Source: Bifidobacterium sp. (GTDB taxonomy: Bacteria > Actinomycetota > Actinomycetes > Actinomycetales > Bifidobacteriaceae). Taken from it: 64,000 nucleotides of DNA. The stretch spans positions 1 through 64,000 of the forward strand of contig JALCNP010000005.1 in assembly GCA_022649135.1 (NCBI GenBank), in the 5' to 3' direction. The notes below the pieces were generated by a model. It was not told the origin of the DNA, made no database searches, and saw only the letters and a list, made by a program, of their open reading frames with translations. Made by a program: the position numbers and the translations under genes. Below, piece after piece: positions 16,243-24,664 of the stretch (position 1 is its first letter; each line of letters begins with the position of its first letter).

Positions 16243-18948
16243 ATGATGACTGATGTGCTGCAACCCTTGACGGACCCGCATGATGCCGGGGCCGTCTATG
16301 TCTCCTCCACACCGGAGCACGTTCTGTGGGGCAGGCTTCCCTGCCGCGAGGACGCGTGCGTCGCGTGCGCCGCGGCAGGGGAGGACATCGTCGTGGATAC
16401 GGTAAGCCACGAGGGCCTTCTGCCCGATCAGGGCGGCGACCCGATGGCGTATTTCACGGCCCGTGGTGTGAGACCCGATCAGGTGCTCACGGATGCCGTG
16501 GATATCGCCGCCCGTTGCCATCGTGATGAGCGGGAGGACGGGCCGCATGTGGTGACGGGTCCCGTTCGCATCGAGGGTGCACATCCCGGCGACCTGCTCG
16601 CCGTCAGCATCAGGCGGTTGGAGAGGCGCGTGCCGTATGGGGTGGTCTCCACCAGGCACGACCGTGGAGTGCTTGCCGGTGACGAACGCTACGATGCGGA
16701 TTATGGCCAGTTCTGCTGGGCTCGCGGAGACAGGGCGGTCTTCGCCTCGCCGGAAGACGGGGAAGTCGTGGATTCTTCCGGGCGCAGCGATGGCGACCCG
16801 TGGAAGACCGGGCATTCCGGCGCCCCGTCGTTTCCCCTCAACCCGTTTCTCGGCATCGTCGGCGTCATGCCGGACAGCGCTCACAGACCAAGCTCGATAC
16901 CCCCCGCCGCCTATGGCGGGAACATCGATCTGCGGGAGTTGACGGAGAATTCGACGTTGTTCATTCCCGTGCAGGTCGAAGGCGCCGGACTCTATGTGGG
17001 TGATCCGCATTTCGCCCAGGGCAACGGCGAGGTCGCCCTCACCGCGCTGGAGGCCTCGCTTCGCGCGACGCTCCACGTCGAAGTCATTTCCCGCTCCGAT
17101 CGGTCGAGGGTCCTGGGGATGTCCCCTCTGCCGTTCGCCTATGCCCACCGATGCGTGATTGCGCTGGGGATGGACAGGGACCTCAACCGCGCCTTGCGCG
17201 ACTGCGTCGGGAACGCGGTTCATATGATCCATCGGCTTTTCGGTGTTCCCGAGCGTCAGGCCTATCTTCTTCTTTCCGCGGCCGCCGACTGCGACGTCAC
17301 CCAGGCAGTCGACATCGTCAAGGGTGCCCATGCGATGATCGACGTCGACATGTTTCGCGACTGTCCCGCCTATGGAGCCGCCATGGATTTTCTGCACGAT
17401 TTCGAGGACGGCTCCCTGACGGCGGCGGTGCAGAGGTACGAAACGGCTCTGGTGAGCAACGACGTCGACGCCATGAAGGCCATATTCGCCGACGATCCGG
17501 ACGGGGTGCCCGTGGTGAGGTCAGATAACGAGGGGCCGCTGGTGGGCCACCGGGCGATCGCAGACTTCCGTGCGCGGCGGGGAAAGACTCCGGGCCGGAC
17601 ACTGCGCAGAAGGATCATCCGTACGCTGTCACCGGACGCGGCCTCGGTCGTGTCCCGATTCGATCGGGACTCGGGCGGAACCATCACGCAAACGCAGGTA
17701 TGGCGGCGTTACTCCGGGGTGTGGCATATCGTGGACGCCCATCTCACCTATCCCTCGCCTGCGATGGATTCGCGGATATGGCGTGTTGTGGGCGACCCGC
17801 TTGTTCCACCCTCGAAGCCGGGGCCTCTCGATTCGATGAGCGTGGCCGTGAAGGATCTTTTTGCGATTCACGGTTTTTCGGTCGGGGCGGGGAATCCCGA
17901 TTACCGTCGTGAGTCGCCCGTGCGCGATAGCGATGCGGACGCCGTTCGCATGCTGCGCGATGCCGGGGCCAGCGTCCGCGGCATCGCGCAAACGGATGAG
18001 TTCGCGTATTCCCTCGCGGGAACGAACATCCACTATGGGACTCCGCCGAATCCGCGTGCCCCGGGCAGGATCAGCGGGGGCTCCTCCTCTGGTCCCGCTT
18101 CCGCGGTGGCATGCGGACAGGCGGATATAGGTTTGGGGACCGACACGGCCGGATCGATCAGAATCCCCGCGGCGTATCAGGGGTTGTGGGGAATCCGCAC
18201 CACGCATGACAGGGTTTCGCGAGCCGGGGTGCACCCCCTGTCCTCCAGCTTTGACACGGTGGGCGTGCTGGCACGCACCCACGGGGTGTTGGCGGCGGCG
18301 ACATCGGTTCTCGTCGGGGTCGATGCGGTGTCGGCCATCGAGCCCGTGATGCTGCTCTCACCGGGTCTGTGCGATCATGTCGAGTCGGATGTGTCGGCCG
18401 CGTTCTCGGGGTTCGTGCAGGTCATCCGTTCACGTTCGGCGTATCGGTGGATGAGCATGTCCATCGACGATTCCCTGTTGAATGAGTGGCTCGGCATCTT
18501 CCAGACAGTCCGCGGCTATGAGGCGTGGCGGTTCAACGGCGCATGGGTGGCGTCCCATCGACCTTCCCTGGATCCGGGCATCGCGGCACGTTTCGACCAT
18601 GACTCGCATATCCCCGTCGGCGAATACCGCACGGCCATCGCTCGTCTGTCCCAGGTTCGTGAGGCGGTGCGCGCCGAACTGGGTTCACGCCCCCTTCTGA
18701 TTCCCACGGCTTCCAGCGTGGCACCCCTGAGCGATCCGGGAGAGAAGGCGGCGCAGGCCATTGAACGGGCGCGGCGACAGACGCTGCTGCTGACGAGCCT
18801 CGCAGGGGTGGCGGGTCTGCCGGCGGTGAACATCCCTCTGGTCACAGACCGCAATCTGCCATGCGGGGCGTGCCTCATCGGACCGGCCGGGTCGGACAAC
18901 GCGCTGGTCGCGCTTGCGGGGCGGCTTTCCGACTGTGCGGATGAGTAG
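16243..18948 (+). CDS. three-domain fusion: FmdA/AmdA amidase + AtzH/HpxZ-like + AtzE/HpxY-like amidase
   Basis: A 901-residue protein with three enzyme-family modules. Residues about 1-380 are an acetamidase/formamidase (FmdA_AmdA) domain with SSIPPAAYGGNIDLRELT and VGDPHFAQGNGEVALTALE. Residues about 383-505 are an NTF2/SnoaL-like domain resembling AtzH/HpxZ (DUF3225). Residues about 507-901 are an amidase-signature domain with the full Lys-Ser-Ser triad: Lys537 (VAVKDLF), the GGSSSG loop at 612-617, and nucleophile Ser638 (TAGSIRIPA). HpxZ- and AtzE-like proteins occur in oxalurate catabolism, so this protein probably hydrolyses oxalurate made by PucG; the FmdA part may deamidate a product such as oxamate. 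I start at 16243 (GGAGG 9 nt upstream). No frameshift or stop interrupts the joins, so the fusion is genuine in this sequence. Confidence 0.85.
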   Translation: MMTDVLQPLTDPHDAGAVYVSSTPEHVLWGRLPCREDACVACAAAGEDIVVDTVSHEGLLPDQGGDPMAYFTARGVRPDQVLTDAVDIAARCHRDEREDGPHVVTGPVRIEGAHPGDLLAVSIRRLERRVPYGVVSTRHDRGVLAGDERYDADYGQFCWARGDRAVFASPEDGEVVDSSGRSDGDPWKTGHSGAPSFPLNPFLGIVGVMPDSAHRPSSIPPAAYGGNIDLRELTENSTLFIPVQVEGAGLYVGDPHFAQGNGEVALTALEASLRATLHVEVISRSDRSRVLGMSPLPFAYAHRCVIALGMDRDLNRALRDCVGNAVHMIHRLFGVPERQAYLLLSAAADCDVTQAVDIVKGAHAMIDVDMFRDCPAYGAAMDFLHDFEDGSLTAAVQRYETALVSNDVDAMKAIFADDPDGVPVVRSDNEGPLVGHRAIADFRARRGKTPGRTLRRRIIRTLSPDAASVVSRFDRDSGGTITQTQVWRRYSGVWHIVDAHLTYPSPAMDSRIWRVVGDPLVPPSKPGPLDSMSVAVKDLFAIHGFSVGAGNPDYRRESPVRDSDADAVRMLRDAGASVRGIAQTDEFAYSLAGTNIHYGTPPNPRAPGRISGGSSSGPASAVACGQADIGLGTDTAGSIRIPAAYQGLWGIRTTHDRVSRAGVHPLSSSFDTVGVLARTHGVLAAATSVLVGVDAVSAIEPVMLLSPGLCDHVESDVSAAFSGFVQVIRSRSAYRWMSMSIDDSLLNEWLGIFQTVRGYEAWRFNGAWVASHRPSLDPGIAARFDHDSHIPVGEYRTAIARLSQVREAVRAELGSRPLLIPTASSVAPLSDPGEKAAQAIERARRQTLLLTSLAGVAGLPAVNIPLVTDRNLPCGACLIGPAGSDNALVALAGRLSDCADE

Positions 18949-18950
18949 AG

Positions 18951-18985
18951 TCCGCCTCCTGCCGTCATAGGCGACAGGAGGCGGA
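18951..18985 (+). terminator. hairpin after the allantoin operon
   Basis: TCCGCCTCCTG (18951-18961) pairs perfectly with CAGGAGGCGGA (18975-18985), starting 3 nt after the fusion gene's stop codon. There is no T tract after it. It probably ends or protects the 3' end of the allantoin mRNA. Confidence 0.65.
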
Positions 18986-19007
18986 GATCCCGGAGTCATT
19001 CCCGGTC

Positions 19008-19038
19008 GGCCTCGCCTCCTGTGATCATGGGCGAGGCC
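19008..19038. terminator. second hairpin between convergent genes
   Basis: GGCCTCGCC (19008-19016) pairs with GGCGAGGCC (19030-19038) across a 13-nt loop. It lies between the convergent allantoin operon and the minus-strand DUF4235 gene and could serve either. No T tract is present. Confidence 0.5.
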
Positions 19039-19100
19039 CATACCGACAGAGGGCGGGTCTGTGCACGTGGCCCGCCGGTGAATGATGCGTGGGCGGGAGT

Positions 19101-19547
19101 TCAGCGTTTGGCCGCGCGTTTGCGGTGCCGTCGGTTCACGAACGCCTGCGAGCCTCGGTCGGACAATTGCGAGACCACTGCCGCGAATGCGGCGGAGAGA
19201 GCGGCGAAGGCAAGGCCGGCGATCACGCCCTGGTTCTGCTCGGCGCCGCTCCGGGATTCGGCGGCGGTTGCTTTCGAGATTCCGGGTTCCGTGGCATTGC
19301 CCGTCGTCCGACCCCGTCCGGCACGCGATGCCCCTGTGCTCCACAGGGTGTGAAACAGTTTTCCGGCAACGAGCCCTGCAAGCGAGGGCAGCGCCGCCTT
19401 GATGATTTTGTCCCCCAGGGAATCGGGGTCGTTGATCCTTTGATTGCGCATGTCATTTACCTTCTCGTCGATGGCACCCAGACGCGAGATGATTCTGTCG
19501 GCCGCCTCGCGGGTCCCTCGTCCGTTCTCATCCTGCACGTTGCTCAT
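19101..19547 (-). CDS. DUF4235-like membrane protein
   Basis: A 148-residue protein from MSNVQDEN. The central block LGDKIIKAALPSLAGLVAGKLFHTLW and a second hydrophobic stretch (GVIAGLAFAALSAAFAAVVSQL) resemble the actinobacterial DUF4235 family, small proteins with two membrane segments. The C-terminus is strongly basic (NRRHRKRAAKR) and probably cytoplasmic. The start at 19547 is chosen because the part upstream is non-conserved; no good ribosome-binding site is visible. Function is unknown. Confidence 0.75.
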   Translation of the reverse strand: MSNVQDENGRGTREAADRIISRLGAIDEKVNDMRNQRINDPDSLGDKIIKAALPSLAGLVAGKLFHTLWSTGASRAGRGRTTGNATEPGISKATAAESRSGAEQNQGVIAGLAFAALSAAFAAVVSQLSDRGSQAFVNRRHRKRAAKR

Positions 19548-19677
19548 GCACCCATGATAATTCATAGGGCATATCAGGGTGATGCGCCGGTGTGCACGGC
19601 GATGCGGCATCCTCTCGTCTGACTCCGACCGACGTCCACGAGCGGATCGCCGTGGCGATGCGGACTACAGTGGAGAT

Positions 19678-20376
19678 ATGAGCGAATACCATTCTTTGGG
19701 CAATGATGCCCCTCATCGTGGGTTTCTGGTTCTTCTGCGCCACGGGCAGACGGCATGGAGCGTTTCGGGCCAGCACACCGGCAGGACGGATCTTCCGCTG
19801 ACCGAGACCGGGAAGGACCAGGCCCGTGCGGCGGGGGCGCGTCTTCGACAGGCCTTCCCCTCCGGCTTCGAGCCGCGTCATGTGTTCGCCAGTCCGCTTC
19901 TGCGGGCCAGACAGACCGCCGCGCTCGCCGGCTTCCCCCGCCACGAGGTTGCGGACGATATCGCGGAATGGGATTACGGCCGTGCCGAAGGACGTACGCG
20001 TGTCCAGATCGGCGAGGCCATCGGGCATGACTGGAATCTGTGGCGTGACGGGACCGAGATGCTCGGGCCCGATATGGACGGGGATCGCGTCGAGGTCCTT
20101 CCCGGTGGCACAAGAGTGAACGTCCACAACACCCGGGGCGAGATGATAGGTGACGTCGCGGTCCGCGCGCGCAGGATGATCGGGGAGATCCAGCCCATCG
20201 TCGAATCGGGGCACGACGTCCTGCTGGTGGCCCATGCCCATATCCTTCGGATTCTCACGACACAGTGGCTTGACGTGGACCCTCACCAGGCCAGACTGCT
20301 GAGGCTGGACACCGCGCACTACTCGATCCTCAGCCAATACAAGGGGGACAACGTCATCGAACGGTGGAACGTGTAG
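19678..20376 (+). CDS. histidine phosphatase family protein (phosphoglycerate mutase-like)
   Basis: A 232-residue branch-1 histidine phosphatase. It has the phospho-His motif LLRHGQTAWS, the basic pocket Arg in FASPLLRARQTA, a catalytic acid region (EWDYGRAEG) and the second catalytic His in VLLVAHAHILRIL. Such proteins act as acid phosphatases or sugar-phosphate phosphatases rather than glycolytic mutases. I start at 19678 (GGAG just upstream); the longer frame lacks support. It lies alone between a DUF4235 gene and the sugar ABC transporter. Confidence 0.88.
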   Translation: MSEYHSLGNDAPHRGFLVLLRHGQTAWSVSGQHTGRTDLPLTETGKDQARAAGARLRQAFPSGFEPRHVFASPLLRARQTAALAGFPRHEVADDIAEWDYGRAEGRTRVQIGEAIGHDWNLWRDGTEMLGPDMDGDRVEVLPGGTRVNVHNTRGEMIGDVAVRARRMIGEIQPIVESGHDVLLVAHAHILRILTTQWLDVDPHQARLLRLDTAHYSILSQYKGDNVIERWNV

Positions 20377-20450
20377 CGTCCCCGCCGCTTCGGCAGGTGG
20401 ATTCGCCGTCGGCTGACGTGCCGCGAATCGACGTTTGGCCGCGACATATA

Positions 20451-20462
20451 GCAAACGTTTGC
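20451..20462. promoter_or_regulatory. LacI-type operator before the sugar ABC transporter
   Basis: GCAAACGTTTGC is a perfect 12-bp palindrome with the central CG typical of LacI-family operators. It lies about 118 bp before the binding-protein gene. The LacI gene at 26668-27819 belongs to the same locus and is the likely ligand-responsive repressor. I did not find a second copy in front of the alpha-glucosidase or lacI genes. Confidence 0.7.
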
Positions 20463-20579
20463 AAAATATGCCAAAATGAGAGAGAATGGATACTGTTCAT
20501 GCCGGTGCAGTGCTGCATCGTGCGGTTGCGGGCGAGCAGAGGCCGCGACTGGGCATGACGGGAAGAGAAAGGTTCAAAG

Positions 20580-21911
20580 ATGAATCGAAGCACAATGAAG
20601 GTTATGGGCGTCATCGCGGTGGCCGCGCTCTCATTGACTACGTTTGCAGCGTGCGGGTCGAGCGGCTCTTCGTCGGACACCAAGGGCAAGGTGTACTACC
20701 TTAACTTCAAGCCCGAGGTCGCCGATCAGTGGACGGCTCTGGCAAAGCAGTACACCAAGGATACCGGTGTTCCCGTGGACGTGCAGACCGCCGCCTCCGG
20801 AACGTACGAGCAGCAGCTGAAAAGCGAGATGGCGAAAAGCGAGGCCCCGACGCTTTTTCAGGTCAACGGTCCCGTCGGCTATGCCAGCTGGAAGGACTAC
20901 ACGGCCGACATGAAGAACACGAAGGTCTATAAGGATCTGGTCAATCGGAACGTCGCCCTCAAGGACGGAAACAAGGTCGTCGGGGTCCCCTACGTGATGG
21001 AGACCTACGGCATCATATACAACAAGGACATCCTCAAGAAATACACGGAACTCTCCGGAGCCAAGATCACATCGGTTTCCGACATCAAGTCCTTCAAGAC
21101 CCTGAAGGCGGTCGCCGACGACATCCAGGCCCGCAAGGCGGAGCTCGGAATCAAAGGGGCGTTCACCTCTGCGGGTTTCGACTCCAGCTCCGACTGGCGT
21201 TTCAAAACCCATCTGGCGAACCTGCCGCTCTACTACGAGTTCAAGAAGGACGATGTCACCAAGCAGCCGGCAACCGTCAAGGGAACGTATCTCCCCGAGT
21301 TCAAGAACATCTTTGATCTCTACATCAAGGACTCCACCACCAATCCCAAGCAGCTGAGCTCCAAAACCATCGAGGACGCGAACTCCGAGTTCGGCCTGGG
21401 GCAGGCCGCCTTCTACCAGAACGGCACCTGGGCCTGGTCCGATCTGCAGAAGGCGGGCATGAAGGCCGATCAGGTCGGAATGATCCCCATCTACATAGGT
21501 GGTCCGAACGAGGCGAAGGAGGGCCTTGCCACGGGTTCCGAAAACTACTGGTGCATCAACGACAAGGCCTCCGCGGCCGATCAGAAGGCAACGGCGGACT
21601 TCCTCTCCTGGGTCATCACCTCGAGCGCCGGGAAGAAGGCCCTGTCCACCGGCATGGGCTTCACCACCCCCTTCACGACGTTCAGCTCCATCACGTCGGA
21701 CAACCCGCTCACCGAGGCGGCGGTGGCGGACCAGGCCTCGGGGAAGACTGCGGTCAGCTGGAACTTCACCATGATGCCTTCCGAGACATGGAAGAACAAT
21801 CTGGGCAATGCGATGCTTGAATACGCCCAGGGGACCGGTAATTGGGACGCTGTGAAAACCGCCTTCGTGCAGGGTTGGGCGACCGAGTACAAGGCCGCCC
21901 ACCAGGACTGA
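20580..21911 (+). CDS. sugar ABC transporter substrate-binding lipoprotein
   Basis: A 443-residue family 1 extracellular sugar-binding protein (MalE/MsmE type). A lipobox TTFAAC places the lipidated Cys at residue 25, followed by a Gly/Ser linker. The body has typical motifs such as TLFQVNGPVGYASWKDYT, GVPYVMETYGIIYNKDIL and GQAAFYQNGTWAWSDL. The ribosome-binding site is AAAGG, 7 nt before ATG. Two permeases follow. With the GH13 alpha-glucosidase and LacI nearby, the substrate is probably an alpha-glucoside or alpha-glucan oligosaccharide. Confidence 0.92.
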   Translation: MNRSTMKVMGVIAVAALSLTTFAACGSSGSSSDTKGKVYYLNFKPEVADQWTALAKQYTKDTGVPVDVQTAASGTYEQQLKSEMAKSEAPTLFQVNGPVGYASWKDYTADMKNTKVYKDLVNRNVALKDGNKVVGVPYVMETYGIIYNKDILKKYTELSGAKITSVSDIKSFKTLKAVADDIQARKAELGIKGAFTSAGFDSSSDWRFKTHLANLPLYYEFKKDDVTKQPATVKGTYLPEFKNIFDLYIKDSTTNPKQLSSKTIEDANSEFGLGQAAFYQNGTWAWSDLQKAGMKADQVGMIPIYIGGPNEAKEGLATGSENYWCINDKASAADQKATADFLSWVITSSAGKKALSTGMGFTTPFTTFSSITSDNPLTEAAVADQASGKTAVSWNFTMMPSETWKNNLGNAMLEYAQGTGNWDAVKTAFVQGWATEYKAAHQD

Positions 21912-21924
21912 CGGCACGTGGTGC

Positions 21925-21966
21925 GCGGCTTCGCCACGGGGGCGGGAGCCCCCGTGGCGAAGCCGC
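21925..21966 (+). promoter_or_regulatory. perfect 19-bp intercistronic hairpin
   Basis: GCGGCTTCGCCACGGGGGC (21925-21943) pairs with its exact complement at 21948-21966 around a GGGA tetraloop. It starts 13 nt after the binding-protein stop and ends 20 nt before the permease. There is no T tract. Such hairpins stabilise the upstream message and let binding protein exceed permease; that role is inferred. Confidence 0.75.
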
Positions 21967-21992
21967 CATCGCGGTTGTGAAAGGATGTGGTT

Positions 21993-22850
21993 GTGTTGAT
22001 AAACATGGCCGGAAAAACAATACGACGGTGGTGGGCGCTGTTCGCCCTGCCCACGTTCGCCGCCTTCATCATCGGCTTCCTCGGCCCGTTCCTGATGGGG
22101 ATCTACCTCAGCTTCTGCAAATTCACCACGGTCTCCGATGCGACGTTCGTGGGAACGCGCAACTACGTGAACGCATGGAGGGACGCCCAGTTCTGGCATT
22201 CGCTTCTGTTCACCACGGCATTCACCATCGTGACGACCGTCGTGATCAACGTGGTCGGATTCGCCATCGCCTACATGCTGACGAAGGCGATAAAGGGATC
22301 GACCCTGTTCCGTTCCGTCTTCTTCATGCCCAACCTCATCGGGGGCATCATCCTGGGCTATGTGTGGATGCTGCTGTTGAACGGCATTCTGGGGCATTGG
22401 GCCCTGACCATCACCTATTCCGCGGTGTATGGATTCTGGGGGCTGGTGATTCTGGTCTGCTGGCAGCAGATAGGCTACATGATGATCATCTACATAGCCG
22501 GGCTGCAGAGTCTTCCCACGGATGTCCTGGAGGCCGCGGCCGTGGATGGCGCGAATGGCCGGCAGACGCTGATGAGGATCACCATCCCCCTGATGATGCC
22601 CAGCATCACCGTATGCACGTTCCTGACCGTCACCAATGGGTTCAAGCTGTTCGATCAGAACCTTGCGCTGACCAACGGCGCTCCCTCGAACACGTCTGAG
22701 ATGGCCGCGCTCAACATCTACAACACCTTTTACGGGCGAATGGGGTTTGAGGGAGTGGGACAGGCGAAGGCCGTGATCTTCTTCATCATCGTGGCGCTGA
22801 TCGCGCTTATCCAGAACAGGCTCACCACCAGCAGGGAGGTTCAGGCATGA
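21993..22850 (+). CDS. sugar ABC transporter permease (MalF/UgpA-type)
   Basis: A six-helix inner-membrane permease of about 285 residues. The EAA loop that contacts the ATPase reads LEAAAVDGANGRQTLMRITIP, as expected for CUT1-family permeases. An upstream AAAGGA favours the GTG at 21993; GTG 21987 and ATG 22005 are alternatives. No ATPase gene is encoded in the locus, so the transporter probably relies on a shared MsmK-type ATPase elsewhere. The stop overlaps the next permease (ATGA). Confidence 0.92.
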   Translation: MLINMAGKTIRRWWALFALPTFAAFIIGFLGPFLMGIYLSFCKFTTVSDATFVGTRNYVNAWRDAQFWHSLLFTTAFTIVTTVVINVVGFAIAYMLTKAIKGSTLFRSVFFMPNLIGGIILGYVWMLLLNGILGHWALTITYSAVYGFWGLVILVCWQQIGYMMIIYIAGLQSLPTDVLEAAAVDGANGRQTLMRITIPLMMPSITVCTFLTVTNGFKLFDQNLALTNGAPSNTSEMAALNIYNTFYGRMGFEGVGQAKAVIFFIIVALIALIQNRLTTSREVQA

Positions 22851-23686
22851 ACGGCGACACAGTGAAGCATGGGGCGTGGTGGACGGCGTTCTTCGCGGTC
22901 CTCTCCCTGGCGTGGGTGTTCCCCATCGTCCTGGTGCTCATCAACTCCTTCAAAAACAAGGTGTACATCGCCAGTGACGCCTTCTCCCTCCCCACGAGCA
23001 AGACATTCGTCGGATTGGACAACTATAAGCTGGGCATCCAGCGTACGGACCTGATCGCGAGCTTCGGCTGGACGGTTCTCATCACCGTCGGCTCCGTGCT
23101 GCTCATCCTCGTGTGCACCTCCATGTGCGCATGGTGGATCGTGCGCGTGGACAACTGGGCCGCGCGGGCGCTGTACGTGCTTTTCCTCTTCAACATGATC
23201 GTCCCTTTCCAGATGGTGATGTTCACCCTGTCCAAGATCGCCGACACCCTCGGATTCAGCACCCCCTGGGGGCTGTGCATCGTCTATCTGGGCTTCGGGG
23301 CCGGGCTTGCGGTGTTCATCTTCACCGGTGTCGTCAAGGGGATTCCCCGGGAGCTTGAGGAATCCGCCATGATCGACGGGGCCAGCGTACCGCGCATATT
23401 CTTCCAGATAGTGGTGCCGATCATGCGGCCCTCCATCATCTCGGTGGCGATTTTGGAGGCGATGTGGATATGGAACGACTTCCTGCTTCCCTACCTGACG
23501 CTGGACATGCGCAAGTACAAGACCATGTCGATTGCCATCCAGTATCTTAAGGGCGGATATGGCTCCATCGACATGGGGGCCATGATGGGCTGCCTTGTCC
23601 TCGCGATCATCCCGATCATCGCCTTCTACCTCGTATGCCAGAAGTACATCGTCAAAGGCGTCATGGCCGGGGCCGTGAAGGGGTAG
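22847..23686 (+). CDS. sugar ABC transporter permease (MalG/UgpE-type)
   Basis: A 279-residue second permease of the CUT1 pair. The N-terminal FPIVLVLINSFKNK, the EAA loop ELEESAMIDGASVPRIFFQI and the C-terminal YLVCQKYIVKGVMAGAVKG are typical of MalG-type subunits. It is translationally coupled to the first permease by ATGA. A strong GC-rich terminator follows at 23715-23775. Confidence 0.92.
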   Translation: MNGDTVKHGAWWTAFFAVLSLAWVFPIVLVLINSFKNKVYIASDAFSLPTSKTFVGLDNYKLGIQRTDLIASFGWTVLITVGSVLLILVCTSMCAWWIVRVDNWAARALYVLFLFNMIVPFQMVMFTLSKIADTLGFSTPWGLCIVYLGFGAGLAVFIFTGVVKGIPRELEESAMIDGASVPRIFFQIVVPIMRPSIISVAILEAMWIWNDFLLPYLTLDMRKYKTMSIAIQYLKGGYGSIDMGAMMGCLVLAIIPIIAFYLVCQKYIVKGVMAGAVKG

Positions 23687-23714
23687 GGCCTTGTGTCGGC
23701 ACGGCCTCCCCGTC

Positions 23715-23775
23715 GGCGGGCGCGCCCGAACCCGGATCGCGATGCGGTTCCGGGCGCGGGCGCGCCCGCCGTTTT
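23715..23775 (+). terminator. terminator of the sugar ABC operon
   Basis: GGCGGGCGCGCC (23715-23726) pairs with GGCGCGCCCGCC (23759-23770), with a further pairing-capable GGTTC/GAACC type region in the loop, and GTTTTC follows. This is the classical intrinsic form and ends the transporter operon before the convergent YesL-like gene. Confidence 0.85.
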
Positions 23776-23866
23776 CCTGTGATGCCCATGACGGGATTGT
23801 CCATGATGATGTGTCCTGCTGCGGACGATCGCGTTCGTCCCCTGCCGCGCGAGTACCGGCGGAGGG

Positions 23867-24493
23867 TCAGCTGCCGCTTTCCCGGTGTCCATCCGGGTGG
23901 ACATAGGGGGCGAAGACGTGCTCCAGAATCGGCGTGTGCACGCCGATAAGGGAGCCGTAGCCGAGAACGGCGAGAGGGAACAGCGCCTGCGGGGCGTAGA
24001 CGAAGCAGACCGAGAGCAGGGCTAGGGCCGCGGCGTCTATGGCCATGAGCAGGACGGTCCACCCGATGTGGGCGAATCCGATGATGAATGCGTTGCGCAA
24101 GGTGGTTCCCACAGGGTTCTCGAACCGTGCCTGCATGGCGAAAACCCATTCGAATCCGATGAGCCACAGCAGCGTCAGGCCGATTACAGGGGCAAGCAGC
24201 AAAGGGGTTCTGACCGCGATCCACCCATAGATCAGCGCGGCCGCGCCGATGGCGAACGGGATCCACAGGATGCAGGCCTTGGCGCAATTCGACCGAAATG
24301 CCGTGCAATAGTTGCGAACGACATGGCCTTCAGATTCGGCCAGCCGACGTGATGCGTCATGGGCCGCCGCCAGCGCCGCCCCGATGGTCACCACCGGCAG
24401 GCTGCATACGGCGAGCATGGCATTGATCGTTATGGTGTCAACGACTTTCGATAGCCCCTGCATGAAGGTGGAATCGGGAGAGAGCCAGCTCAT
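23867..24493 (-). CDS. YesL-like (DUF624) membrane protein
   Basis: A 208-residue protein with about five membrane segments. The early block TITINAMLAVCSLPVVTIGAAL and the following AHDASRRLAESEGHVVRNY match the YesL/DUF624 family, which is common beside sugar ABC transporters and glycosidases in Firmicutes and bifidobacteria. Its biochemical role is unknown. It lies downstream of the GH13 gene on the minus strand, after a 170-bp gap holding a G-rich repeat, and probably belongs to the same regulon. Confidence 0.85.
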   Translation of the reverse strand: MSWLSPDSTFMQGLSKVVDTITINAMLAVCSLPVVTIGAALAAAHDASRRLAESEGHVVRNYCTAFRSNCAKACILWIPFAIGAAALIYGWIAVRTPLLLAPVIGLTLLWLIGFEWVFAMQARFENPVGTTLRNAFIIGFAHIGWTVLLMAIDAAALALLSVCFVYAPQALFPLAVLGYGSLIGVHTPILEHVFAPYVHPDGHRESGS

Positions 24494-24560
24494 GATGCTC
24501 CTTTTCTCGTGGTGTCCCTGTTATGCACCGTGGCGGTGGGTATGCGTGGTGGTGGGTATG

Positions 24561-24630
24561 GGACGGTGAGGTGGGTGTGGACGTGTGGTGGATACGGACG
24601 GTGAGGTGGGCATGAACGGTGTGGTGGATA
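24561..24630. repeat. G/T-rich tandem repeat, two copies of about 34 bp
   Basis: Two adjacent units begin GGACGGTGAGGTGGG and end GTGTGGTGGATA, at 24561-24594 and 24596-24630. Looser GGTGGG units extend left to about 24530. Together they fill most of the 171-bp gap between the glucosidase and YesL-like genes. In the transcribed sense the tract is C/A-rich and probably unstructured. No coding sense is apparent. Confidence 0.65.
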
Positions 24631-24664
24631 TCGACGTGGAAGGAGCGTGGCGGAGGCCCGATCG

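Noticed and set aside
15541-17397. A 618-codon minus-strand frame opposite allantoinase and the fusion gene
   Set aside because: Composition and lack of motifs mark it as an antisense shadow of two well-supported genes.
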